Positions 1 to 6,811 of a stretch of DNA of 13,191 bases are shown here, in pieces. Source of the stretch: Anaerobacillus alkalidiazotrophicus (GTDB lineage: Bacteria; Bacillota; Bacilli; Bacillales_H; Anaerobacillaceae); assembly GCF_001866055.1 (NCBI RefSeq), contig NZ_MLQS01000026.1:1-13191 (forward strand). The letters run 5' to 3'. The translations under genes and the position numbers were made by a program. Position 1 is the first letter of the stretch. Every line of letters starts with the position of its first letter. Under the pieces are notes generated by a model. That model was not told the DNA's origin and searched no databases. It worked only from the letters and a program-made list of their open reading frames with translations.

Positions 1-111
1 TACCTCTGAACGTAACACGGAACACCTTCCCCCAACATAAATACTTGAAAGCTATCAATAGACTTTATAAAACTTCTATTCATAAATACATCTAAGACAC
101 GGATAAAATTT

Positions 112-157
112 AAGAACCAGTAACTTTCTGAGGCAGAAGAGTTACTGGTTCTTTTGT
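112..157 (+). terminator. intrinsic terminator
   Basis: A perfect 14-bp stem pairs AAGAACCAGTAACT (112-125) with AGTTACTGGTTCTT (140-153). The loop is 14 nt and a short T run follows. This is typical of a rho-independent terminator. It most likely ends a rightward transcript that began left of the window, because no gene lies between position 1 and here. Confidence 0.7.
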
Positions 158-218
158 CGTATCTCCTCCTTAACGGAAGAATACGATATTAATTATCAAA
201 ATTTAAGGCCTTTTTTTC

Positions 219-246
219 AAAGTGTCCTTGACATAGGGACCACTTT
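219..246. repeat. imperfect palindrome, possible insertion-sequence end
   Basis: AAAGTGTCC (219-227) faces GGACCACTTT (237-246), whose reverse complement is AAAGTGGTCC, so the arms match with a single-base bulge. The sequence resembles the termini of some Firmicutes insertion sequences, but no transposase and no second copy are visible, so that reading is only a guess. Confidence 0.3.
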
Positions 247-495
247 AAGATAAACACCGCTTTTTATATCCAAATAGCGGTAATGGTCGATACAATTAAA
301 GAAAGTAGTATTCATCAAACATCAATATTCAATTAAATCCCAAATTTTTTTAACTATTATTTTGTCATTAAAATAACATAGTAAGTAACACTGCTTTTAG
401 CATATGAAATAAAAGAGGAGCATAAATCTATGTGTCTTATCTAAACGAATTGCTAAATCCCTTGCTAATTTTAGTATAAGGTAAACAAACTTGAT

Positions 496-562
496 ATAAC
501 AACAAGAAATAGCGTACCACATCCTATGCGATTGGTACGCTATTTCTATTGGTAGTTGTTAT
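496..562. repeat. long two-part dyad (hairpin)
   Basis: An inner perfect 15-bp stem (505-519 with 533-547) encloses a 13-nt loop. An outer 8-bp pair, ATAACAAC (496-503) with GTTGTTAT (555-562), extends the same axis. No clean T run follows on the plus strand. It could be a bidirectional terminator, or the remains of a small palindromic element. Confidence 0.45.
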
Positions 563-731
563 ATTCTTCCCTCCGAAAACTGAACCTGGTATTTTGTAAG
601 CAGGTGCTTTCGCTTACTTTGGTATCTCTTTGTTCATGTTGTTTTTCACATTCAGCAAAATGGTAGTAGAAAATGATATTGTCACATCTTACTTAGATCA
701 GGTTTTACATGGCCCTTTTTCTGTCAGCACC

Positions 732-785
732 TTGACAATTCTCAGAAAGGTTATATACTTATATATATAACTATATATGTATAAG
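732..785 (+). promoter_or_regulatory. promoter and likely operator of the GntR-ABC operon
   Basis: The -35 element TTGACA (732-737) is perfect. After 16 bp comes TATACT (754-759), a good -10. An imperfect dyad, CTTATATA (758-765) facing TGTATAAG (778-785), covers the -10 and the start of transcription. YtrA-type GntR repressors usually autoregulate by binding an AT-rich dyad at their own promoter, so this is the probable operator. The regulatory role is inferred. Confidence 0.6.
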
Positions 786-798
786 GGTGGTGATGGCT

Positions 799-1173
799 GT
801 GAGCCTTTCGTTTCATGACAAGAAGCCGATTTTCATACAGATTAAGGAGCGGATTGAGGATCAGATTGTAAAGGGTCAGTTAAAGGAGCATGATCAAATT
901 CCTTCGACGACACAAATGGTTCAGTTCTATAAGGTGAATCATATTACGGTTTCGAAGGGGATTAATTTGTTGGTGGATGAGGAGATTATTTATAAGAAGC
1001 GGGGTGTTGGTATGTTCGTTGCGGAGGGTGCGAGAGAGAAGCTAGTGGAAAATCGGAAGCATGTGTTTGAGGATGAATTTGTGTTGCCGATGATTCAGGA
1101 GGCGGAGAAGCTAGGCTTGACGGAGCGGGAAATCATGGACATCATCAAGCGGTTGAAGGGAGAGCGATCATGA
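799..1173 (+). CDS. GntR family transcriptional regulator, YtrA subfamily
   Basis: A short one-domain GntR repressor of about 124 residues. The winged-helix DNA-binding domain fills the first 75 residues: it opens with the family pattern PIFIQIKERIEDQIVKGQL, runs through the recognition helix in STTQMVQFYKVNHITVSKGI, and ends in a wing with the typical KKRGVGMFV. Only about 45 residues follow, as in the YtrA subfamily, which lacks a large effector domain. Start choice: the TAAGGGTGGTGAT stretch places GTG 799 at the best distance, but ATG 793 and GTG 787 are in frame and possible. It overlaps the ABC ATPase gene by ATGA, so the genes are translationally coupled. YtrA proteins usually repress the ABC operon they head and respond to cell-envelope stress; the inducer here is unknown. 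Confidence 0.9.
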   Translation: MSLSFHDKKPIFIQIKERIEDQIVKGQLKEHDQIPSTTQMVQFYKVNHITVSKGINLLVDEEIIYKKRGVGMFVAEGAREKLVENRKHVFEDEFVLPMIQEAEKLGLTEREIMDIIKRLKGERS

Positions 1174-2063
1174 TGAGATGGGATGTTGTGGCGAAAAGTG
1201 TAGGATTGAAGTTGAAGGATAATGAGGTGTTGAAGGAAATTTCGTTTACCCTTGAGCATGGGAAGACATACGGATTGCTCGGACGAAACGGGGCAGGGAA
1301 AACGAGTTTGTTGTCGCTCTTGGCATCCTATCAGGAGCCGTCGTCTGGCGAAATTCTGATCGATGGAGAGGATCCGTTTGAAAACGGAAAGGTGATGCCG
1401 CATGTTGGTTTTGCATATGAGACGGATTATAGTGATGAGGATGAAGCGGTGAAGGGATACTTTGAGTTTGCGGAGCGGTATCGTCCTTTCTTTGATCTTG
1501 GTTATGCCAAGGAGCTGGCGAGTCGTTTTAAGGTGCCGTTGGATAAGTCGATCTCGACGCTTTCGAGTGGGAAGCAATCGGCGTTGAATGCGATTTTAGG
1601 GTTGGCAAGTCGGACACCTGTGACTATTTTGGATGAGGTGTATTTGGCAATGGATGCGCCGACGAGGGAGTTATTTTACCAGGAAGTGATCGAGGAGCAG
1701 GCACGACATCCTCGAACGATGGTTCTTTCAACACATTTGGTGTCGGAGATGGAGTATTTGTTTGATCATGTGCTGCTGCTTCACGATGGTCAGTTGCTAG
1801 TTGATGAAGAGTATGATGCGTTTGTTGGTCGTGGGGCGTCAGTTACAGGGGCTTCTCTGGCGGTGGATTCGTTTGTGGCTAGTCTGGGAACCGGGTTGAA
1901 GCAGTTGAAGACGCAGCAACTTGGAGATACGAAATCGGTGATGGTATACGGGGAGTTGAGCGAAGAGAAGCGGTTGGAAGCGGTGAGACTTGGATTAGAT
2001 GTTGGGCCAGTTTCCCTTCAGGAATTGTTTATTCATTTAACAGGGGAGGAGGAGAAGGTATGA
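1170..2063 (+). CDS. ABC transporter ATP-binding protein (YtrB-like)
   Basis: The ATPase subunit (297 residues) of an ABC exporter or envelope-stress transporter, expected at the inner face of the membrane bound to the permease encoded next. Walker A GRNGAGKT lies at about 38-45, the signature at 131-135 is LSSGK rather than LSGGQ, Walker B ends in LDE (154-156), and the H-loop is STHL with His189. At the Q-loop position the sequence reads VGFAYETD, with Glu84 where Gln is usual. About 80 C-terminal residues after the nucleotide-binding domain are a small accessory region. ATG 1170 overlaps the regulator stop, and an AAGGGAG ribosome binding site precedes it. Its stop overlaps the next ATG, so all three genes are coupled. 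The substrate cannot be told from the sequence. Confidence 0.9.
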   Translation: MMRWDVVAKSVGLKLKDNEVLKEISFTLEHGKTYGLLGRNGAGKTSLLSLLASYQEPSSGEILIDGEDPFENGKVMPHVGFAYETDYSDEDEAVKGYFEFAERYRPFFDLGYAKELASRFKVPLDKSISTLSSGKQSALNAILGLASRTPVTILDEVYLAMDAPTRELFYQEVIEEQARHPRTMVLSTHLVSEMEYLFDHVLLLHDGQLLVDEEYDAFVGRGASVTGASLAVDSFVASLGTGLKQLKTQQLGDTKSVMVYGELSEEKRLEAVRLGLDVGPVSLQELFIHLTGEEEKV

Positions 2064-2833
2064 GTGGTGTAAGTGATGTGAATCGCGGCTCTGGTCGAGA
2101 AGCGGGTATTTTTAAGAAGGGCTCTACGGCAACGAAGGTGTCTAGTGATTTGTTTTTTACACAAATGAAATGGGCGATTTGGTTCGTCGGGATTGTCTTT
2201 GTGGTCTATCTTGTTGTTCCTAGGTTCGTGACGGATGTGGCTTCGTTACATTTACATTTCCTTGCGTTTATTTTTCAGCCGACAAAAATATTCATGTTGG
2301 TGATTGGAATTCTGTCGTGCTTTGCGTTTCTAGGCTATTTTGTTGGGAACGGGATTACAAGGAAGGATTATTTCATCGGGTCGGCTGTTGCCGCTATTGG
2401 GGTAGCCCTTTGTATTATGGCGTTAGCTAGTGCTTTACAGGGCGTTCTCCATTTTGTGGGAATATTTACGGCCTACGTGCCGAATACGGGCCATGGTGAT
2501 ATATTAGGCGTGGAATCGGCTTGGTTAGTACCGTTTGTGGTGTATAGCTTGTCGGTGGTTGCGTATTATGTGGCCGGCTGGCTTATTAGTATCGGGTTTT
2601 ATCGGTACGGTGGGTTTGGTGGAGCGATTACGATTATTTCTGCGATTATATATGTGGGGATGACGGATATGAGTTGGGAAGGGGAACGTTCGTTTCACCT
2701 GTTTGGATTTATTCGGTTTTCTTCCCCTGAATTACCACTTCCTTTAGCGTTGGTAACAACTGTCGTACTGTTGGTGATAGGTCTGTGGGTGCTTCGTAGG
2801 TTAACGAAGCGAGTTCCAATAAAAATTGATTAA
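2060..2833 (+). CDS. ABC transporter membrane protein, six predicted helices
   Basis: A 257-residue integral membrane protein. Hydrophobic segments lie at about 37-57, 66-95, 104-128, 153-181, 185-201 and 226-246, with a 35-residue polar, charged N-terminal tail and a basic C-terminus (RRLTKRVPIK). It starts at ATG 2060 within the ATGA overlap with the ATPase gene, behind a GAGGAGGAG ribosome binding site. It lacks recognisable catalytic motifs. Its position and size mark it as the permease partner of the upstream ATPase, comparable to the permeases of YtrA-regulated operons. The family could not be named more closely. A hairpin about 40 bases downstream probably ends the operon. Confidence 0.8.
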   Translation: MSGVSDVNRGSGREAGIFKKGSTATKVSSDLFFTQMKWAIWFVGIVFVVYLVVPRFVTDVASLHLHFLAFIFQPTKIFMLVIGILSCFAFLGYFVGNGITRKDYFIGSAVAAIGVALCIMALASALQGVLHFVGIFTAYVPNTGHGDILGVESAWLVPFVVYSLSVVAYYVAGWLISIGFYRYGGFGGAITIISAIIYVGMTDMSWEGERSFHLFGFIRFSSPELPLPLALVTTVVLLVIGLWVLRRLTKRVPIKID

Positions 2834-2875
2834 TTTTTGATTAATGGTAATTGTGAATTAGATTAAGTAGAGTGA

Positions 2876-2920
2876 AGCGCCTAACCTTTCCTATGAAAGT
2901 GCTTAGGCGCTATTTGTTTT
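2876..2920 (+). terminator. probable terminator of the GntR-ABC operon
   Basis: AGCGCCTAA (2876-2884) pairs perfectly with TTAGGCGCT (2903-2911), and CTTTC (2886-2890) with GAAAG (2895-2899) extends the stem across a small internal loop. The tail ATTTGTTTT is T-rich but interrupted. It lies 40 bases after the permease stop. Confidence 0.65.
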
Positions 2921-2935
2921 GAAGGTTTCGGCCTT

Positions 2936-3013
2936 TTAATCAAACTGATTTGAACTTAAGGGTCATAGCCCCCCACCTAAACTTTCCGATTTTCTTACGT
3001 TTTGAGGTGGGGG
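2936..3013 (-). mobile_element. IS200/IS605-like end remnant (left copy)
   Basis: Read on the minus strand, this matches the 3' part of the element at 5835-5878: 16 identical bases (2963-2978), a 3-versus-4-base difference, then 24 identical bases (2936-2959). A 9-bp hairpin, CCCCCACCT (2970-2978) with AGGTGGGGG (3005-3013), sits at its inner side. Subterminal hairpins instead of terminal inverted repeats are the hallmark of IS200/IS605-group elements. No transposase or tnpB is present, so this is a remnant or a non-autonomous copy. Confidence 0.5.
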
Positions 3014-3073
3014 TCTTACTGCCCTTTAAGAGTGGGATAAATATTGTTATGAGAAGTAAGTGAAAAGATTTAG

Positions 3074-3105
3074 TTGACCTTCACGAGTACGTAAAGGTGT
3101 AGAGT
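3074..3105 (+). promoter_or_regulatory. MerR-type promoter with operator dyad
   Basis: The -35 TTGACC (3074-3079) and a -10 TAGAGT (3100-3105) are separated by 20 bp, the over-long spacing typical of promoters that MerR proteins activate by twisting. Between them lies a dyad, ACCTTCACG (3077-3085) facing CGTAAAGGT (3090-3098), matching at 8 of 9 positions. The regulator gene that follows is destroyed, so the site is an orphan unless another MerR protein uses it. Confidence 0.6.
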
Positions 3106-3127
3106 TATAGTATCAGGAGATGAACAA

Positions 3128-3175
3128 ATGGAATACACCATTCAGAAACTGGCTCAGCTCACAGGAGTCAAGTAG
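3128..3175 (+). pseudogene. merR family regulator, N-terminal fragment
   Basis: Fifteen codons read MEYTIQKLAQLTGVK and then a TAG stop. This is the start of the MerR DNA-binding helix-turn-helix, which in intact family members continues into the RTLRYYDEIGLL-type second helix. The rest of the roughly 110-250 residue protein is missing. AGGAGA (3115-3120) gives a good ribosome binding site seven bases upstream. The fragment is followed within 55 bases by the start of the broken DUF3784 gene, so a deletion probably joined the two. Confidence 0.7.
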
Positions 3176-3229
3176 TTAGCATGGGCCATTGTTAGAATAC
3201 AAAAAATATAAAAAGACAGCGGAAATCAT

Positions 3230-3957
3230 TTGATAGCACTAATTATTATCCAACTATTTATGGTTTTATTGTTTTTTCTATTAGGATGCCTCATCGTAAA
3301 AAAAGAAGCATTTTTTCTTCTATCTGGATTTTCTGCAAAAACGGAGGAAGACCAACAGATACTTATTGAAAATGGTTATCCTTAAGCAGCAGGAAGAGCA
3401 CTGATAAATTCAGGTATTATATTACTTGGTGGACTAGGGCTATATCTATTTAGAATTCCATATATGTGCAGCTTTCATGGCTTGTAATGATCATTTATTT
3501 ATTTGCCTATTTACTCTATCTACATTGGTAAATTAGATACGACCAAAATTAGTAGGCGTAATTCGCTCGTTTTAAAAATTACGATCGTGCTTAGTTTTGG
3601 AATTTTAGGATTGGTTTCCTATATTGGTATACAACCGAATGAAGTATCTATTTCTGATAATCGACTGTACATTAGTGGTTTTTACGGAGTGAAATGGCCT
3701 TTGGATGAAATTACAAAAGTTGAATTAGTCGATACAATTCCAAATATTCAAGTAAGAACAAATGGTTTTGCTTAACAATATCGACTAAAGGGACATTTTC
3801 GCGTTGAGGGTTTAGGGAAAGGTAGATTATATCTATTTCGTGATCGCCCTTCTTTTTATATACATTGAAAAAGGAGAAGACTATTTATTCATAAAGCTCA
3901 AGAGACATCTACGAAACGAAATTGTGGTATGAAGAAATGAAAGAACAAATCAACTAA
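3230..3957 (+). pseudogene. DUF3784 plus PH-like membrane protein, multiply disrupted
   Basis: A decayed small membrane protein. Possible start TTG 3230; the first frame runs through a hydrophobic helix (VLLFFLLGCLIV) and the DUF3784-type pattern KKEAFFLLSGFSAKTEED, then meets TAA at 3383-3385, where the family usually has Lys. The same frame continues with AAGRALINSGIILLGGLGLYLF. A frameshift near 3480 is needed to enter the next piece (from about 3503), which has a membrane helix and a PH-like strand pattern (SISDNRLYISGFYGVKWPLDEI). A stop at about 3774 and two more frameshifts precede the end, whose last residues ETKLWYEEMKEQIN stop at 3955-3957. At least one nonsense and several frameshift lesions make function unlikely. 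The family label rests on remembered sequence pattern. Confidence 0.75.
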
Positions 3958-4038
3958 AAAAGCTAGGAACAAACATTGAATTGAAGTATAGGGGGCTTTG
4001 ATCAAACACCGCCATTTTTTATTATTAGAAATGACGTT

Positions 4039-4067
4039 TTGTGTTAATAGAAATATGTTTTTATGAT
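4039..4067 (+). promoter_or_regulatory. putative sigma-A promoter of the FAD dehydrogenase gene
   Basis: TTGTGT (4039-4044) and TATGAT (4062-4067) are separated by exactly 17 bp and lie about 60 bases upstream of the gene. The -10 is good and the -35 matches the consensus at 4 of 6 positions. No operator-like dyad was seen. Confidence 0.45.
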
Positions 4068-4128
4068 ACGATACCTAAGTAACGAATAGTGATAAAAGTG
4101 TAAAAATAAATTTAGGATGGTATGTAAC

Positions 4129-5721
4129 ATGTTAAGAATAAGTAATATTAAGTTTCGTGCTGATTTTGACCCAAGTAAGGAGCATGAACTTTTAGCTCAG
4201 AAAATCCAGAAAATACTAAGGGTCAAACAGGACAAAATATTGTCTTTTAGTATTTCTAAGAAGTCAATCGACGCAAGGGAAAAAAATAATGTCCAGCTTG
4301 TTTATTCTGTTGATGTTGAAATGAAAAACGAAACATCGTATCTAGGAATAAAAAATGTTTCTTCCTATGAACCATTAGAATATGTGATCAAGAAAACCCC
4401 AAAAAATACCCGTCCTGTAGTAGTAGGCAGTGGACCTGCTGGACTGTTCTGTGCCTTGGTATTAGCAGAACATGGTTTAAACCCAGTTGTTGTAGAGCAG
4501 GGAATGGACGTCGATAAAAGAAAAATGGCTGTTGAAAAATTTTGGAAATACGGCGTGCTTGATACTAATAGTAATGTTCAATTTGGAGAAGGTGGAGCAG
4601 GAACATTTTCAGATGGTAAATTAACAACAGGTGTAAAAAATCCTAGAATTCCGAAAGTATTTAATGAATTCATAGAAGCTGGTGCTCCTAGCGAGATTTC
4701 ATATTTAGCAAAGCCCCATATTGGAACTGATATTTTGATCACGGTTGTTAGAAATATACGGAAAAAAATCGAACGACTGGGTGGGGAAGTGCGTTTCGAA
4801 ACGAAAATGAAGGAACTTATTGTTGAAAATGGTGAAGTTAGAGGCTTGTTACTAGAAGGACAACATGGGAAAACAGAGTCAATAGAAACCGATGCTGTAG
4901 TACTCGCGATCGGGCATAGTGCCAGAGAAACATTTTATATGTTAAAAGATTTAGGTGTAGAGATGATACCGAAACCTTTTGCTGTAGGTGTGCGTATTGA
5001 ACATCATCAAAAAGACATCGATCAACAGCAATTTGGTTGTTTTGCAAGTAGTCCTCTACTTGGTGCTTCTGAATATAAGTTGAATGCCCATCTTCCGACT
5101 GGAAGAGGTGTTTTCACGTTTTGTATGTGTCCTGGTGGTCATGTTGTTGCTTCCTCTTCAGAAGAAAATTCTGTCGTTACAAATGGGATGAGCTATAGCG
5201 CAAGAAGTGGTGAAAATGCGAACAGTGCATTACTTGTTTCTGTCTCACCAAACGATTTTAATGGGGATGCAATGGCTGCTATTGAGTTTCAAAGAAAACT
5301 TGAGCGAAAAGCATTTGAAGTTGGTGGCAGAAATTATTTTGCACCAGTACAATTGGTCGGCGATTTCTTAGTAGATAAGGGTAGTAAACAACTCGGGTCT
5401 ATTAACCCAACTTATACCCCGGGTGTTACACCAACGGACTTAAGAGAATGTTTGGATGAGTTTATCATTGATAGTTTAAAGGACGGATTACGAGTAATGG
5501 ATAAAAAACTTGCAGGCTTTATTAAACATGATGCAGTATTATCAGCGGTAGAAAGCCGAAGTTCATCACCAGTGACAATTAAGCGAGATCGGCTGACATA
5601 TGAGTCGAACATCAAAGGGTTATACCCTTGTGGTGAAGGTGCAGGTTACGCTGGTGGTATCACTTCTAGTGCTGTTGACGGCATAAAAGTTGCAGAAGCG
5701 TTAATGGAGATTGAAGTTTAG
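4129..5721 (+). CDS. NAD(P)/FAD-dependent dehydrogenase, COG2509 type
   Basis: A flavoprotein of about 530 residues, probably cytosolic, of the widespread but uncharacterised COG2509 group. Counting from the upstream in-frame ATG at 4117, an N-terminal domain (about 1-95) with the SIDAREKNNVQLVYSVDVE pattern precedes the dinucleotide-binding fold. The FAD-binding motif VVVGSGPAGL lies at 101-110, with the acidic end of the second strand in VVEQG (125-129). The second FAD motif AIGHSAR lies at 264-270, and the C-terminal GLYPCGEGAGYAGGITSSAV (501-520) closes over the flavin. ATG 4129 is preferred because TAGGATGG lies eight bases upstream, while ATG 4117 has no ribosome binding site. The gene is intact and stands alone between two transposon-end remnants. 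Substrate and physiological role are unknown. Confidence 0.9.
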   Translation: MLRISNIKFRADFDPSKEHELLAQKIQKILRVKQDKILSFSISKKSIDAREKNNVQLVYSVDVEMKNETSYLGIKNVSSYEPLEYVIKKTPKNTRPVVVGSGPAGLFCALVLAEHGLNPVVVEQGMDVDKRKMAVEKFWKYGVLDTNSNVQFGEGGAGTFSDGKLTTGVKNPRIPKVFNEFIEAGAPSEISYLAKPHIGTDILITVVRNIRKKIERLGGEVRFETKMKELIVENGEVRGLLLEGQHGKTESIETDAVVLAIGHSARETFYMLKDLGVEMIPKPFAVGVRIEHHQKDIDQQQFGCFASSPLLGASEYKLNAHLPTGRGVFTFCMCPGGHVVASSSEENSVVTNGMSYSARSGENANSALLVSVSPNDFNGDAMAAIEFQRKLERKAFEVGGRNYFAPVQLVGDFLVDKGSKQLGSINPTYTPGVTPTDLRECLDEFIIDSLKDGLRVMDKKLAGFIKHDAVLSAVESRSSSPVTIKRDRLTYESNIKGLYPCGEGAGYAGGITSSAVDGIKVAEALMEIEV

Positions 5722-5751
5722 TCTTGAGAAGAGAGTTTGAAAAGAGAACTC

Positions 5752-5878
5752 GTTCTAGTTTCGCTAGAACATCGGAAATTCAGATGGAGTCTCAACTCCA
5801 CCTGAATGGAAGTTCCCACCTACGCTACGCTTAGAGGTGGGGGGCTATGAACTTTTAAGTTCAAATCAGTTTGATTAA
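5752..5878 (+). mobile_element. IS200/IS605-like right end with omega-RNA-like hairpins, no tnpB
   Basis: Several stem-loops follow one another. GTTCTAG/CTAGAAC (5752-5758 with 5764-5770) is perfect. TTCAGATGGAGT with ACTCCACCTGAA (5779-5790 with 5795-5806) pairs at 11 of 12 positions. CCCACCT/AGGTGGG (5815-5821 with 5835-5841), GAACTT/AAGTTC (5849-5862) and TCAAA/TTTGA (5861-5874) complete the chain. This arrangement resembles the 3' untranslated end of TnpB transposons, where the omega-RNA scaffold ends at the right end and the flanking DNA serves as guide. The upstream gene is not tnpB. Positions 5835-5878 recur inverted at 2936-2978. The assignment comes from pattern memory and the hairpin layout. 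Confidence 0.5.
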
Positions 5879-5889
5879 GGAGAAACAAT

Positions 5890-6084
5890 ATGACTGGAAC
5901 AAAAAGAGAATATATAAAGCAAGGTTCAAGAGTTAAAGTTGTACAAAAGCAAGACCAGCGTTCAGGGAGGCTAACTGAAGGTGTAGTAGCAGATATACTA
6001 ACCAACTCAGTAACTCACCCTCATGGTATTAAAGTAAGGCTAGAAAGTGGAGTTGTTGGTAGAGTGAAGGAAATCTTGAATTGA
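5890..6084 (+). CDS. ywbE: YwbE family protein (DUF2196)
   Basis: A small soluble protein of 64 residues, the full usual length for this family. The family core is plain: KQDQRSGRLTEGVV (about 20-33), DILTNS (35-40) and HPHGIKVRLESG (43-54). The family is small, basic and of unknown function, with a beta-rich fold that may bind nucleic acid; that last point is inference. AAGGAG (5877-5882) gives an excellent ribosome binding site seven bases before ATG 5890. The transposon-end element ends at 5878, overlapping this ribosome binding site by two bases, so any native promoter was probably displaced and transcription must now cross or start in that element. A strong terminator follows at 6201. 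Confidence 0.9.
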   Translation: MTGTKREYIKQGSRVKVVQKQDQRSGRLTEGVVADILTNSVTHPHGIKVRLESGVVGRVKEILN

Positions 6085-6200
6085 ATATTCGTTAGTGAAA
6101 TTGAAAGCACCTACACCAATGTTAGACCGTTCAGTTTTGGGAGAGAAAAAGTGAATTCACAAGCTAAATAACGGATAATTTCGCATTCAAATTCCATACA

Positions 6201-6230
6201 AAACGCACAGATAACATCTGTGCGTTTTTA
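6201..6230 (+). terminator. intrinsic terminator after ywbE
   Basis: A perfect 12-bp stem, AAACGCACAGAT (6201-6212) with ATCTGTGCGTTT (6216-6227), has a three-base loop and is followed by more T residues. This is a canonical terminator about 115 bases after the ywbE stop. Confidence 0.85.
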
Positions 6231-6245
6231 TCCTGTTTTTTTCTT

Positions 6246-6435
6246 ATTGCACTAATGCTCTGCTAACGAACACAGAACCCGTTACACTAATGTGTGGGTG
6301 CTCTTATATCGGATAAAATGTATTGTTGAACGGATAATAAAAAAATACACCTAAGAGGTTGTTATTATAACCATAGGTGTATCTTTTATTATCTTTTGTT
6401 ATATTTGTTTAACTAACGCTCTTCGTTAGTGCAAT
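6246..6435. repeat. CGTTAG-family repeats flanking a gene-free segment
   Basis: ATTGCACTAATG (6246-6257) matches CGTTAGTGCAAT (6424-6435) as an inverted repeat at 11 of 12 positions. The right copy is itself a hairpin, ACTAACG (6412-6418) with CGTTAGT (6424-6430). Related pieces occur at 6090-6097 (CGTTAGTG) and 6795-6804 (GCTTCGTTAG). Between the two arms there is no gene, only a terminator and AT-rich DNA. The copies at 6412 and 6795 each lie directly after the stop of a minus-strand gene. Confidence 0.5.
6338..6390 (-). terminator. terminator (probably bidirectional) of the small membrane protein gene
   Basis: ATACACCTA (6345-6353) pairs with TAGGTGTAT (6374-6382), and an inner GGTT/AACC pair (6357-6360 with 6369-6372) lengthens the hairpin. 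On the minus strand it is followed by seven T residues. On the plus strand it is followed by TCTTTTATT. It lies about 60 bases beyond the stop of the minus-strand gene at 6443-6745. Confidence 0.7.
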
Positions 6436-6442
6436 TATGATT

Positions 6443-6745
6443 TTAATTTTCCCAGTGACTATTTCCCTTATTGGTAATCTCAATCCATAAAGCTAATAAA
6501 AGTGAGATAACAAAAATAGTAGCAAGTAAAAAGATTACGGGAATGTCAATAAGTGCATCAAATGCGTGAGTTTTATAAGGAATAAAATTTACTCTGATAT
6601 AGAAAAAAATCAAACCAACCCCAGTTGAAATAGTAGGAATATATTTTATAACCCTACTCGACATCTTTTCTCCTATTTTATAAGTAATTACTGCGCTTAA
6701 TACCATTAAAAAGATACTTAGAAGTATTCCAACCAGATTGCTCAT
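6443..6745 (-). CDS. small three-helix membrane protein, unidentified
   Basis: A 100-residue protein that is mostly hydrophobic. Predicted membrane segments lie at about 3-24, 33-53 and 64-89. Short basic stretches after the first helix (KIGEKMSSRVIK) and a polar C-terminus (NKGNSHWEN) flank them. The start ATG is preceded by a G-rich stretch (TTAGGGGGGAATT) that can act as a ribosome binding site. Size and layout recall small YesK-like Bacillus membrane proteins, but I do not recognise the family with confidence. It lies between two CGTTAG-type repeats and has its own terminator, in the same orientation as the DUF6429-like gene upstream. Confidence 0.65.
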   Translation of the reverse strand: MSNLVGILLSIFLMVLSAVITYKIGEKMSSRVIKYIPTISTGVGLIFFYIRVNFIPYKTHAFDALIDIPVIFLLATIFVISLLLALWIEITNKGNSHWEN

Positions 6746-6811
6746 AATTCCCCCCTAATATTTTAATATTTTCTTTTGTTTATTAAACTCTACTGCTTCG
6801 TTAGTTAAAGA

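Larger units (their letters stand above)
1..731. other. gene-free region
   Basis: No coding region with a credible start, ribosome binding site and length was found on either strand. The stretch holds a strong hairpin with a T tail (112-157), an imperfect palindrome (219-246), a small CCGCT/AGCGG hairpin (257-280) and a long two-part dyad (496-562). It is AT-rich. It probably includes the 3' end of a transcript that enters from outside the window. Confidence 0.6.

Noticed and set aside
606..770. Open frame of 54 codons with a hydrophobic start (AFAYFGISLFMLFFTF)
   Set aside because: It has no ribosome binding site, begins right after a stop, and runs into the promoter of the next operon. No family pattern was seen.
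1095..1577. Minus-strand open frame of 160 codons
   Set aside because: It is entirely antisense to the GntR and ABC ATPase genes and has an implausible, basic, repeat-like composition. It is a shadow of the G-rich coding strand.
6246..6804. Integron attC sites
   Set aside because: The repeats contain GTTAGTG, which does not fit the GTTRRRY core, and no integrase is visible. Only the cassette-like layout is kept as a finding.
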